Assembly (NCBI GenBank): GCA_964462985.1
Contig: CAYXAA010000026.1
Coordinates: 1 to 64,000, forward strand
DNA length: 64,000 bases
DNA from: CAYXAA01 sp964462985
GTDB lineage: Bacteria > Pseudomonadota > Alphaproteobacteria > Rhizobiales > Stappiaceae
Reading direction: 5' to 3'
Shown here in pieces: positions 34,838-43,282 of the stretch (the stretch's first letter is position 1; each line of letters begins with the position of its first letter). The translations under genes were made by a program, and so were the position numbers. The notes under the pieces were generated by a model. The model saw only the letters and a program-made list of their open reading frames with translations, searched no databases and was not told the DNA's origin.

Positions 34838-37228
34838 TCAAGCGACCGTCCCAATCAGCCGCACCGGGCGGCCGGGTGCAATCTCGGAGGCTGCTGCGAC
34901 GATGGCATCCGCATCAATGCCGAAGTGCCGGTAGAGATCGCCGATCGTGCCGGTCTGACCGAAATGCTCGACTCCCAGCGCCACGGTGCGATGGCCGAGG
35001 ACACCGCCGAGCCAGGCAAGTGTCGCCGGATGGCCGTCCAGCACGGTAATCAGCGTGCAGTGGCGCGGCAGGCCCTCAAACAACCGCTCAATGTGGCTTC
35101 TAGCGACGCGATGACCGCGCTTGCGCATGCGCATGGCGGCGTGCCAGCCGGCGTTGAGCCGATCCGCCGACGTGACGGCAAGAACGCCGATATCGCGGCG
35201 ATCCTGGCCGATCCGGCCTGCAGCTTCGATCGCCTCCGGCGCGACGACACCCTGGTAGGCGATCACCACCTCGGCGTTCGGACCGGGTTCTCGCAGCCAA
35301 TAGGCGCCGTCGACCACGCCTTGGCGAAAAGCCGTGTCCTCGCGGCGCATCGGCTGTTCCAGCGTCCGGGTCGAAAGGCGAAGATAGACCGAGCCACCGG
35401 TCTCGTCTCGCAGCCAGGTGCGCTCGTCGGGATCACCGTCGCCATCGCGCTGCAGATAGTCGAATGCCCAATCCATAAGCACAGAGAGCTCATCGAGGTA
35501 AGCCGGCTCGAAGGCGGCAAGCCCGTCCTGCGCCATGCCGATCAGCGGCGTTCCGATCGACTGATGCGCACCGCCCTCGGGCGCGAGCGTCACGCCCGAA
35601 GGTGTCGCAACAAGCAGGAATCGGGCGTCCTGGTAGCAGGCGTAATTCAGCGCATCGAGCCCGCGGGCGATAAATGGATCGTAGAGCGTGCCTACCGGCA
35701 GAAGCCTTTCGCCGAACAGCGAATGCGACAGCCCTGCGGCACCGAGCAGCAGGAACAGGTTCATTTCGGCGATGCCGAGCTCGATGTGCTGACCCTCCGC
35801 CGAGAACTGCCACTTCTGTGCCGACGGCACCCGCTCGTCGCGGAAGGTGTCCGCGATCGCCTCGCGGGCAAACAGGCCGCGGCGATTGACCCACGGACCG
35901 AGGTTGGTGGAGACGGTGACGTCCGGCGACGTGGTAACGATGCGCTCGGCGAGCGGGTGGTCGGAGGCGGCTATACGGTCAAGGATCTTGCCGAAACCGG
36001 CCTGGGTCGAAAGCTCGCGGTCGTCGAGAAAGACCGGTCCCGGCGTTGCGCATTTCGCTGCTCGATACCGACGGCGCCCGGCCGAGAAGAACGGGGCCTG
36101 GTCCATGAAGCCGCGCAGACGCTCGGCCGGTACATCGAGCCCTTCGAACAGGTCCCATTCATGGCCGGGGCGGATGGCCATACTCGCCCGGAACTGCTCC
36201 ATCTGCGCGACGGTCATCAGACCCGCGTGATTGTCTTTGTGGCCGGCGAGCGGCGTGTTCCAACCTTTGATCGTATAGGCGATGAAGACCACCGGTCGGT
36301 CATGGTCGATCGCTTCGAACGCCTCGGTCAGCGTCTCAAGGCACTGGCCGCCGAGATTGGTCATCAGCGCCTGCAACTCGTCATCCGACCGGCGGTCGAG
36401 CAGCGCGGTGACGTCACCTTGGTCGCCGATATCGTCCATAAGCCGCTTGCGCCAGGCCGCGCCCCCCTGGAACGTCAGCGCCGAGTAGAGCGCGTTGGGG
36501 CAATGGTCGATCCAGTCCTTCAGCCGCTCGCCGCCGCGTTCGGCGAAGGCAGCGCGCTGCAGGGCGCCGTATTTCAGCCGGACCACCTCCCAGCCGAAAG
36601 CCCCGAAGATCGCTTCGATCCGGCCGGCAAGTCCCTCGCGCACCACGCCATCGAGGCTCTGGCGGTTATAGTCGACAATCCACCAGGTGTTGCGCAGGCC
36701 GTGCTTCCAGCCCTCCTGCAGTGCCTCGTAGACATTTCCCTCGTCGAGCTCGGCATCGCCGACCAGGGCGATCATGCGGCCAAGCGGACGCTTGTCTGCC
36801 CAGGGCTTGGCGGCGATATAGTCCTGGACCAACGAGGCAAAGGCTGTGATGGCAACGCCGAGACCAACGGAGCCTGTCGAGAAATCGACGTCATCGACAT
36901 CCTTGGTACGGCTCGGATAGGACTGCGCTCCACCGTAGCCGCGAAATGCTTCGAGCTTTTCGAGGGTCTGGTTACCCACCAGATACTGAATGGCGTGAAA
37001 GACAGGCGACGCGTGCGGCTTGACGGCAACCCGGTCCTCGGGCCGGAGCACACCGAAATAGAGCGCCGTCATGATCGAGACCATCGACGCGGAAGAGGCC
37101 TGATGGCCGCCAACCTTGAGCCCGTCGGTCTTGGCGCGCAGGTGGTTGGCGTTGTGGATCATCCAGCACGCCAGCCACAACAGCTTCTTTTCGATCGCAC
37201 GCATTGCCTCGAGCCTTTGGCGGTCCAT
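34838..37228 (-). CDS. Homodimeric pyruvate dehydrogenase E1-like / transketolase family protein
   Basis: A 796-residue thiamine-diphosphate enzyme resembling the homodimeric AceE-type pyruvate dehydrogenase E1 and usually annotated as transketolase in rhizobia. The TPP/Mg region reads GDAELDEGN...VDYNRQSLDG, with GDAE where most family members have GDGE. The middle domain has EGQHIELGIAEMNLF, and the C-terminal domain ends with FGQTGTIGDLYRHFGID. At about 90 residues shorter than AceE it may lack the N-terminal E2-binding segment, and no E2 or E3 gene is nearby. The ATG at 37228 has GGAGG seven bases upstream and was preferred over 37258. The reaction is uncertain. Confidence 0.85.
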   Translation of the reverse strand: MDRQRLEAMRAIEKKLLWLACWMIHNANHLRAKTDGLKVGGHQASSASMVSIMTALYFGVLRPEDRVAVKPHASPVFHAIQYLVGNQTLEKLEAFRGYGGAQSYPSRTKDVDDVDFSTGSVGLGVAITAFASLVQDYIAAKPWADKRPLGRMIALVGDAELDEGNVYEALQEGWKHGLRNTWWIVDYNRQSLDGVVREGLAGRIEAIFGAFGWEVVRLKYGALQRAAFAERGGERLKDWIDHCPNALYSALTFQGGAAWRKRLMDDIGDQGDVTALLDRRSDDELQALMTNLGGQCLETLTEAFEAIDHDRPVVFIAYTIKGWNTPLAGHKDNHAGLMTVAQMEQFRASMAIRPGHEWDLFEGLDVPAERLRGFMDQAPFFSAGRRRYRAAKCATPGPVFLDDRELSTQAGFGKILDRIAASDHPLAERIVTTSPDVTVSTNLGPWVNRRGLFAREAIADTFRDERVPSAQKWQFSAEGQHIELGIAEMNLFLLLGAAGLSHSLFGERLLPVGTLYDPFIARGLDALNYACYQDARFLLVATPSGVTLAPEGGAHQSIGTPLIGMAQDGLAAFEPAYLDELSVLMDWAFDYLQRDGDGDPDERTWLRDETGGSVYLRLSTRTLEQPMRREDTAFRQGVVDGAYWLREPGPNAEVVIAYQGVVAPEAIEAAGRIGQDRRDIGVLAVTSADRLNAGWHAAMRMRKRGHRVARSHIERLFEGLPRHCTLITVLDGHPATLAWLGGVLGHRTVALGVEHFGQTGTIGDLYRHFGIDADAIVAAASEIAPGRPVRLIGTVA

Positions 37229-37563
37229 GCAAGTGCCTCCAGAGTTTGTGCCGAGCATTGTGCCAACGTCATCATCCCGCGTTTTTCGCGCGGCGGAAAG
37301 CCGGGCGATATCGCTTCACAGCCTTGACAAGCTGTCGAAGCCGAGTTCCTGGCGCTGCGTTCCGGTCAGAGGAGCCGCCCGTTTGCACGACGTCGCTCGT
37401 GCCGGAAGGGCGCCCTAGACGGCATCAAACTGCGCGCGAACGAGCATGCCTTTTCCTCAACCCTGTGCGAAACCGGCAGGAACCGATACGGCACCTTCAC
37501 GCTTCGGGCGTTACTATGCCGTCCCAGCGAACATTTCAAAGACCGATCACGGTGGATTTTGAC
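37229..37563. other. Divergent intergenic region, PDH-like gene / FMN reductase gene
   Basis: About 335 bp without a supported gene. It should hold both divergent promoters. A CTTGACA is present on the plus strand near 37323-37329, but no -10 lies 16-18 bp downstream. TACTAT occurs at 37512-37517 without a good -35. An ATG at 37516 is in frame with the FMN reductase but lacks a ribosome site. Confidence 0.5.
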
Positions 37564-38145
37564 ATGCGACACCCCAAGATCCTCGTCTTTTCCGGCTCGA
37601 TCCGTGACGGCTCCTACAACGGGTTGCTGGCTGGTACCATCGCAAAGCGCCTGGCGCTCGCCGATGCCGATGTGTCGCTGATCTCGCTCGGCGACTACCC
37701 GATGCCAATCTACGATGGCGACCTGGAAACCTCCGATGGCGTGCCGGAAAATGCCCGCCGGCTGAAGCAGCTGATGCAACGCCACGCCGGCATCTTCATC
37801 GCCAGCCCTGAATACAACACCTCGATATCGCCGCTGCTCAAGAACACGCTCGATTGGGTGTCAAGGCTGTCGGACCCCGGCGAGCCGTCGGCCGCCTTCA
37901 AAAACCGGGTGTTCGCGCTCGGCGCCGCGTCGACCGGCCGGCTCGGAGGCATCCGCGGGCTGATGGGCCTGAGAACCATCCTTGAGATCGGGCTTGGCGC
38001 TCTCGTCATTCCGGAGATGTCGACCGTCGCTAATGCCAAGACCGCCTTCGACGAACATGGTGACCTCAAGGACGAAACGGCGGCCAAGCTCGCGGACAAA
38101 ACAGTGCGCCGCCTGATCGCCGAAGCGCGGCTACGCGGCGAATGA
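37564..38145 (+). CDS. NADPH-dependent FMN reductase family protein
   Basis: A 193-residue flavodoxin-fold reductase (FMN_red family; related to chromate reductase ChrR, azoreductase and quinone reductase YieF). The FMN phosphate-binding loop is GSIRDGSYNGLL near residues 11-22, and SPEYNTSISPLLKNTLDW near residue 80 is the conserved second motif. Such enzymes reduce FMN or quinones and help oxidative-stress defence; the substrate is unknown. The ATG at 37564 has GGTGGA seven bases upstream and was chosen over the ATG at 37516. Confidence 0.9.
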   Translation: MRHPKILVFSGSIRDGSYNGLLAGTIAKRLALADADVSLISLGDYPMPIYDGDLETSDGVPENARRLKQLMQRHAGIFIASPEYNTSISPLLKNTLDWVSRLSDPGEPSAAFKNRVFALGAASTGRLGGIRGLMGLRTILEIGLGALVIPEMSTVANAKTAFDEHGDLKDETAAKLADKTVRRLIAEARLRGE

Positions 38146-38264
38146 ACGCTGGGCGAGCGTTTGCATTCGCCGCGCCACGCTCTACATAGTGCGGGCTTCC
38201 GGTGCCGACTCCTATGGTTCTGACGCCGGGCACAGAGTTCATTTTCAGGACGGGAACCAGAGTC

Positions 38265-38822
38265 ATGACCCGACAGGACGACCCGACCGGCTGGCACGGC
38301 ACCACCATCCTTGCGGTGCGCAAGGACGGACGCGTGGTGATCGCGGGCGATGGCCAGGTCTCGCTCGGACAGACGGTAATCAAGAGCTCGGCCCGCAAGG
38401 TACGCACGTTGGCAAAGGGCGACGTGATCGCCGGCTTCGCCGGCGCGACGGCTGATGCCTTTACCTTGTTCGAGCGGCTCGAGGCCAAGCTCGAACAGTA
38501 TTCCGGGCAGCTGATGCGGGCCTGTGTCGAGCTCGCAAAGGACTGGCGCACCGACCGCTACCTGCGCCGACTCGAGGCAATGATGCTGGTCGCCGACAAG
38601 TCGATCACCCTGGTGCTGACCGGCACCGGTGACGTGCTGGAGCCGGAAGGCGGCGTCATGGGAATCGGCTCGGGCGGCAACTACGCGCTCGCGGCTGCCC
38701 GCGCTCTGATGGACACGGACGCCGACGCCGAGACCATCGCCCGCAAGGCCATGGCGATCGCCGCCGACATCTGCGTCTATACGAATGGGAACGTGGTGGT
38801 GGAGACGCTGCATGCGGACTGA
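38265..38822 (+). CDS. hslV: ATP-dependent protease subunit HslV
   Basis: A 185-residue proteasome-like peptidase that assembles as two hexamers capped by HslU. The catalytic threonine is in HGTTILAVRKDG; by alignment it is T13, so a 12-residue propeptide (MTRQDDPTGWHG) must be removed, as in other Hyphomicrobiales. AGDGQVSLGQTV and GIGSGGNYALAAARAL are family hallmarks. A TTGCAT/TACATA pair with a 16-bp spacer at 38161-38188 could be a weak promoter; no clear sigma-32 site was seen. The downstream GNAT gene overlaps its end by 11 bp. Confidence 0.96.
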   Translation: MTRQDDPTGWHGTTILAVRKDGRVVIAGDGQVSLGQTVIKSSARKVRTLAKGDVIAGFAGATADAFTLFERLEAKLEQYSGQLMRACVELAKDWRTDRYLRRLEAMMLVADKSITLVLTGTGDVLEPEGGVMGIGSGGNYALAAARALMDTDADAETIARKAMAIAADICVYTNGNVVVETLHAD

Positions 38823-39351
38823 TCCGCATCAGATCAGCTTCCTCCCCGTCGCTCCGGAGCATTATCCGCTCCTGAGCCGCTGGCTCGAGGCGCCACATGT
38901 GCGGGAATGGTGGGGCGATCCGGAGGAGGAGCTCGGCTTTATACGAGACATGGTGGAAGGTCGTGACACGACTCGGCCTTTTCTGATTGCACTCGACGGT
39001 GCGCTCGTCGGCTATATCCAGGTCTGGTTCGTCGGCCACCACCAGAACGAGAGCTGGATCCGGGACCACCCCTGGCTGGCTGAGTTGCCTGCGGAGACGG
39101 TCGGCGTCGACCTTTCGATCGGCGAGGCGGGCCTGCTTTCACAAGGCATCGGGTCCGCGGCACTCGCCACCTTCGTGCGCCGGCTCCTCGATGAAGGACA
39201 CAAGTCGATCATCATCGATCCGGACCCTGGCAACAGGCGCGCCATTCGCGCCTATATGAAGGCCGGGTTCCGCCCCATCCCCCATCTTGAAGGACGCACC
39301 GGCGACGTCCTGATCATGCACTACGATCCGAAAACAAACGAAGCACAATGA
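38812..39351 (+). CDS. GNAT acetyltransferase between hslV and hslU (AAC(6')-like)
   Basis: A 179-residue GNAT protein of the AAC(6')/siderophore-acetyltransferase subgroup. The segment APHVREWWGDPEEE near residue 27 is the recurring start of that group, and GVDLSIGEAGLLSQGIGSAA then DPGNRRAIRAYMKAGF are motifs A and B. It overlaps hslV by 11 bp and hslU by 4 bp (ATGA), so all three are translated from one message. The same order occurs in rhizobia. The resemblance to aminoglycoside acetyltransferases does not show drug resistance; the native substrate is unknown. Confidence 0.88.
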   Translation: MRTDPHQISFLPVAPEHYPLLSRWLEAPHVREWWGDPEEELGFIRDMVEGRDTTRPFLIALDGALVGYIQVWFVGHHQNESWIRDHPWLAELPAETVGVDLSIGEAGLLSQGIGSAALATFVRRLLDEGHKSIIIDPDPGNRRAIRAYMKAGFRPIPHLEGRTGDVLIMHYDPKTNEAQ

Positions 39352-40652
39352 CCACGTTCTCTCCTCGCGAAATTGTCTCAGAGCTCGACCGCCACATCAT
39401 CGGTCAGAAGGATGCCAAGCGCGCCGTCGCCATTGCCCTGCGCAACCGCTGGCGCCGTCAGCAGCTCCAGGGGCAAATGCGCGAGGAAGTGCTTCCGAAA
39501 AACATCCTGATGATCGGCCCAACCGGCGTCGGCAAGACTGAAATCTCACGCCGGCTGGCGAAGCTCGCCAACGCACCCTTCATCAAGGTTGAGGCCACGA
39601 AGTTCACGGAGGTGGGCTATGTCGGTCGCGACGTCGAGCAGATCGTACGCGACCTCTTGGAGGCGGGCATCGCGCTGGTGAGAGCCGAAAAGCGAAAGTC
39701 GGTCGCGGCCAAGGCACATCTTCAGGCCGAAGAGCGCGTGCTCGACGCGCTTGTCGGCAAGAACGCCAGCCCGTCGACGCGTGAAACCTTCCGCAAGCGC
39801 CTGCGCAACAACGAGCTCGACGACAAGGAGATCGAGGTCGAGGTCAAGGCCCAGCCGCAGATGCCCCGGTTCGAAATGCCGGGCATGCCGGGAGCGAGCG
39901 TCGGCGTGATGAACATTTCCGACCTGCTCGGGAAGGCATTCGGCGGACAGACCAAGACCAAGCGAACCACCGTGAAGGACTCCTACGACATTTTGATCGC
40001 CGAGGAGTCGGACAACCTTCTCGATGAGGACAAGATCATCGAGGAGGCGACCCAACTCGTTGAAAATGCCGGCATCGTCTTTCTCGACGAAATCGACAAG
40101 ATCTGTGCCCGTGAGGGCCGGGTGGGCGGCGATGTCTCTCGCGAGGGCGTGCAGCGCGACCTTCTGCCGCTGATCGAGGGCACGGTGGTCGCGACCAAGT
40201 ACGGCCCAGTCAAGACCGACCACATCCTCTTCATTGCGTCCGGCGCCTTCCACGTTGCCAAACCGTCCGACCTGCTGCCGGAACTGCAGGGCCGCCTTCC
40301 GATCCGCGTCGAGCTGAAGGCCCTCACCAAGGATGATTTCCGCGCCATTCTGACAGAGACCGAGGCGAGCCTGATCAAGCAGTACGTCGCCCTGATGGCC
40401 ACCGAAGGTCTCGCCCTGGAGTTCACCGAGGACGCGATTGACGAAATCGCGACCATCGCCGTCGACCTCAACGCCACCATCGAGAACATCGGGGCTCGCC
40501 GGCTGCAGACGGTCATGGAGCGCGTTCTCGATGAAGTTTCCTTCACCGCTCCGGATCGGGCCGGGGAGACGGTGGTGATCGATGCGGCCTACGTTCGCGA
40601 CAATATCGGCGAGCTTGCCCGCAACATCGACCTATCCCGCTTTATCCTGTAG
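39348..40652 (+). CDS. hslU: HslU, ATPase subunit of HslVU protease
   Basis: A 434-residue AAA+ unfoldase that feeds substrates to HslV. Walker A is GPTGVGKT at residues 57-64 and Walker B is IVFLDEIDKI near residue 243. The I-domain (about 105-235) carries the Met-rich stretch QMPRFEMPGMPG. The C-terminus IDLSRFIL matches the conserved tail that inserts into HslV. Length is normal for the family. The start overlaps the GNAT stop as ATGA. Confidence 0.97.
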   Translation: MTTFSPREIVSELDRHIIGQKDAKRAVAIALRNRWRRQQLQGQMREEVLPKNILMIGPTGVGKTEISRRLAKLANAPFIKVEATKFTEVGYVGRDVEQIVRDLLEAGIALVRAEKRKSVAAKAHLQAEERVLDALVGKNASPSTRETFRKRLRNNELDDKEIEVEVKAQPQMPRFEMPGMPGASVGVMNISDLLGKAFGGQTKTKRTTVKDSYDILIAEESDNLLDEDKIIEEATQLVENAGIVFLDEIDKICAREGRVGGDVSREGVQRDLLPLIEGTVVATKYGPVKTDHILFIASGAFHVAKPSDLLPELQGRLPIRVELKALTKDDFRAILTETEASLIKQYVALMATEGLALEFTEDAIDEIATIAVDLNATIENIGARRLQTVMERVLDEVSFTAPDRAGETVVIDAAYVRDNIGELARNIDLSRFIL

Positions 40653-40714
40653 CGTCAGCCGCGGCGGCGCGCCGGCCGCTTGTCCGCTTCCGTGTCTGAT
40701 GGCAGCATGCGCCC

Positions 40715-41209
40715 ATGGTTGCGATCCGCAAGAGCTTCGAGGAAGGCCACCGCCGCAAGTTTCTGGTCGTCATAGACGAAACCCCGGAATGCGACCGGGC
40801 AATTGTCTATGCCGCCAAGCGGGCGGAGCGGACCGGAGGTGTGGTCACCCTGCTCTACGTGATTGCCAACCAGGATTTCCAGCATTGGCTCGGCGTAGAG
40901 GACATCATGCGCGCCGAGGCACGGGAAGAGGCGGAACTCGCCATTGGCCGCGCTGCAGAACGGGTGCGTCAGATCGCACGGACGGAACCCGAAACGGTGA
41001 TCCGCGAAGGCAATCGGGCGGAGGCGATCCTTGAACTGATCGAGCAGGACGCAGATATTGCCATCCTCGTGCTTGCGGCGGGAACCAGCTCGGAAGGTCC
41101 CGGCCCGTTGGTGACCCAGATTGCCGGAAAGGCAGCGGCGAACTTTCCGATTCCCGTCACCATCGTCCCCGGCACGCTGGATGAGGCCGAGATCGCCGCC
41201 CTGGCCTGA
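40715..41209 (+). CDS. Universal stress protein UspA family
   Basis: A 164-residue cytoplasmic single-domain Usp protein. It begins the Usp fold at KFLVVIDETPECDRAI near residue 15. The typical nucleotide-binding G-2x-G-9x-G(S/T) motif near the C-terminus is not clear (AAGTSSEGPGPLVTQIAGKA), so ATP binding is uncertain. Rhizobial orthologues occur near the nfu-type gene that follows here. It lies 62 bp after hslU and may be read from that message. Confidence 0.87.
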   Translation: MVAIRKSFEEGHRRKFLVVIDETPECDRAIVYAAKRAERTGGVVTLLYVIANQDFQHWLGVEDIMRAEAREEAELAIGRAAERVRQIARTEPETVIREGNRAEAILELIEQDADIAILVLAAGTSSEGPGPLVTQIAGKAAANFPIPVTIVPGTLDEAEIAALA

Positions 41210-41278
41210 CGGAACGCTACCGTGTGGCCGCGAGCCGGCTTGAATGCTGGCAGTCTTCGCCTACCTTCGCTATCAGTC

Positions 41279-41323
41279 TGGAATAATTCCAAGGTGGCGG
41301 CGCGCTGCGCTTGCCTCTATAAT
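41279..41323 (+). promoter_or_regulatory. Candidate promoter and operator of the Nfu gene
   Basis: TATAAT at 41318-41323 is a consensus -10 box, but no good -35 precedes it. TGGAATAATTCCA at 41279-41291 is a perfect 6-bp-arm palindrome centred about 45 bp before the expected start. Its shape resembles iron-responsive operators of the Irr type (TTAGAA-N-TTCTAA) with two symmetrical changes. It may bind an activator or repressor of this iron-sulfur gene. Confidence 0.45.
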
Positions 41324-41390
41324 TGCGAATGAAGTATCGCACCTCCGTGTTTGTCGGCGGAGATGACGCGCAACAGAAGGAAGCCGCTCG

Positions 41391-41945
41391 ATGTTCATTC
41401 AGACCGAGGCGACGCCCAACCCGGCGACGCTCAAGTTCCTGCCGGGTCGAATCGTGCTGTCCGAAGGCACCCGTGACTTCCGCTCGCCGGCCGACGCGGC
41501 CGCCTCTCCGCTCGCCGAGAAGCTGTTCGCCGTTCCAGGAGTGGCGGGCATCTTCTTTGGCCACGACTTCATCACCGTGACCAAGGACGATACCGACTGG
41601 CAGCATATGAAACCGGCCATTCTCGGCGCGATTATGGAGCATTTCATGTCGGGCGCCGCAGTGCTTCGCGAGGACGAACCCGGCGAATCCTCCGAGGAAT
41701 TCTTCGACAGCGAAGACGGCGAGACCGTTGACACCATCAAGGAGCTTATCGAGACCCGGGTGCGGCCTGCCGTAGCCCAGGATGGCGGCGACATCACCTT
41801 CAAGGGCTTCCGGGACGGCGTCGTCTATCTTTCGATGCGCGGCGCCTGCGCCGGATGCCCCTCCTCGACGGCAACCCTCCGGCACGGGATCCAGAACCTG
41901 CTTCGCCACTTCGTGCCCGAGGTCGAGGAGGTTCGGTCGATCTGA
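41391..41945 (+). CDS. NifU-like iron-sulfur scaffold/carrier protein (Nfu type)
   Basis: A 184-residue Fe-S carrier with an N-terminal Nfu domain (about 1-87, beginning MFIQTEATPNPATLKFLPG) and a C-terminal NifU domain (about 108-180) with the cluster-binding CAGC at C153 and C156. Dimers of this domain carry a [4Fe-4S] cluster and pass it to target enzymes, possibly including the radical-SAM protein MiaB encoded 3 kb downstream. GAAGGA lies upstream of the ATG. The 181-bp upstream spacer holds a TATAAT and a palindrome. Confidence 0.93.
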   Translation: MFIQTEATPNPATLKFLPGRIVLSEGTRDFRSPADAAASPLAEKLFAVPGVAGIFFGHDFITVTKDDTDWQHMKPAILGAIMEHFMSGAAVLREDEPGESSEEFFDSEDGETVDTIKELIETRVRPAVAQDGGDITFKGFRDGVVYLSMRGACAGCPSSTATLRHGIQNLLRHFVPEVEEVRSI

Positions 41946-42036
41946 CGACGCTGGACGACGGCGTTCTCGGAAGGTAAGTCCGGTGTAAGTCCATCGGGTC
42001 GCCCGGACATCGCGCGGCTCTGCCTCGGGTCGCCGC

Positions 42037-42711
42037 ATGCGCCTTCTTGCAATCGACACCGCCCTTGCCGCCTGTTCCGCTGCCGTCCTGTGCGACGGAG
42101 CAGAGTCGAAGCTGATCACGGCAAGCGAACATATCGGCCGCGGTCACGCCGAGCGGCTGACCGGCATGATCGGGGAGGTCATGGCAGAGGCCGGTGTAGC
42201 GTTCGACACGCTCGACCGCATCGCTGTCACTGTCGGCCCCGGCAGCTTTACGGGACTGCGGGTCGGACTCGCTGTGGCACGCGGCTTTGCCGTAGTGCTT
42301 GGCATTCCCGTTATCGGCGTCACCACGCTCGAAGGAATTGCGGCCGGCGTGGAGCGGCGGACGACCTGCCGGCAATCGCTTTGCGTGGTCCTTGACGCCA
42401 GGGGCGACGACGTTTACTGGCAGCGTTTCGCCGGCGACGGAACCGAACGAGATCGGCCGGGTCTCATCGAAGCCGCCGTCCTGGCGCAGCGCCTCGCGCC
42501 CGGGGAACGCATCGCGGGTTCCGGTGCGCACAAGCTCATCGCCGCCGGCCTCCCAGCGAGCCGCGTCATCGACGAAGCCGCCTATCCCGACATTGCCGAC
42601 ATCGCCCGTCTCGGCGCTCGAACCGATCCGGGCGAAAATCCTCCGGAACCCTGCTATCTGCGCCCGCCGGACGCCAGGCCTCAGCCCCGCGACGGGAGGC
42701 TGCTCCTATGA
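42037..42711 (+). CDS. tsaB: tRNA threonylcarbamoyladenosine biosynthesis protein TsaB
   Basis: A 224-residue inactive HSP70-like partner of TsaD in making t6A37 on ANN-decoding tRNAs. The N-terminus LLAIDTALAACSAAV and VTVGPGSFTGLRVGLAVARG near residue 66 are diagnostic. The 3' end overlaps rimI by ATGA (42708-42711), giving the common tsaB-rimI pair. The preceding Nfu gene ends 91 bp upstream. The ribosome site is modest. Confidence 0.95.
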   Translation: MRLLAIDTALAACSAAVLCDGAESKLITASEHIGRGHAERLTGMIGEVMAEAGVAFDTLDRIAVTVGPGSFTGLRVGLAVARGFAVVLGIPVIGVTTLEGIAAGVERRTTCRQSLCVVLDARGDDVYWQRFAGDGTERDRPGLIEAAVLAQRLAPGERIAGSGAHKLIAAGLPASRVIDEAAYPDIADIARLGARTDPGENPPEPCYLRPPDARPQPRDGRLLL

Positions 42712-43196
42712 CGTTCTGGTGGTTTTGGACGGCCCAGCCGGTGGTCGAGGACGCGTCCGCCGACGATTTCGAAGCGCTTGCCGCCATCCATGCGCAGAGC
42801 TTCGGGCAAGCTTGGTCGGCGGACGAACTGGCTGCGCTGGCGGCACAGGATGGTGCCATGCTGCTGCTCGCCCGCCGTGGCAATCTCTACGGCACCCGGA
42901 GACCACTCGGCTTCGTCCTCGTTCGGCGCGCCGCCGACGAGGCGGAAGTGCTGACCATCGTGGTGGCGCCTCGTGCCCGCAGACGCGGCGTCGGCGCTCA
43001 ATTGCTCCGCGCGGCGATGTCACGGCTCTATGGTGAACGGATCGCGGCGCTGTTTCTCGAAGTTGACGCGAGCAACATGCCGGCGCTCCGCCTGTACGAG
43101 AGTCTCGGATTTCGCCGCGTTGGCGAGCGCCGCAGCTATTACAGTCGGAGCCCCGCGGACGGTACGGCGCTTGTCATGCGCGTCGATCTGGCTTAA
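42708..43196 (+). CDS. rimI: Ribosomal-protein-alanine N-acetyltransferase RimI
   Basis: A 162-residue GNAT protein, orthologous by position and sequence to RimI, which in E. coli acetylates the N-terminus of S18. Acetyl-CoA-binding motif A is VVAPRARRRGVGAQLLRAA, with LEVDASNMPALRLYESLGF next. Translation is coupled to tsaB by the ATGA overlap. An extra N-terminal MTFWWFWTAQP is hydrophobic and atypical but short. Confidence 0.92.
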   Translation: MTFWWFWTAQPVVEDASADDFEALAAIHAQSFGQAWSADELAALAAQDGAMLLLARRGNLYGTRRPLGFVLVRRAADEAEVLTIVVAPRARRRGVGAQLLRAAMSRLYGERIAALFLEVDASNMPALRLYESLGFRRVGERRSYYSRSPADGTALVMRVDLA

Positions 43197-43282
43197 GCGC
43201 TGACCTGTCGGAAGGCCGGTGTGATGGACTAAAATGGGGCACGAGCGCTTCGGCCGATATCCCGAAACGTTCTGGAGGCGGC

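Noticed and set aside
34799..37327. 842-codon open frame on the plus strand
   Set aside because: Antisense shadow of the AceE-like gene; the translation is low-complexity Arg/Asp/Gly-rich and lacks motifs.
38161..38188. Heat-shock (sigma-32) promoter for hslVU
   Set aside because: Only a weak TTGCAT/TACATA pair was found; it lacks the CTTGAA and CCAT-type elements expected of an RpoH promoter, so no such claim is made.
38812..39351. Aminoglycoside resistance gene between hslV and hslU
   Set aside because: The similarity to AAC(6') enzymes is at subfamily level, and conserved placement in a protease operon argues for a housekeeping substrate.
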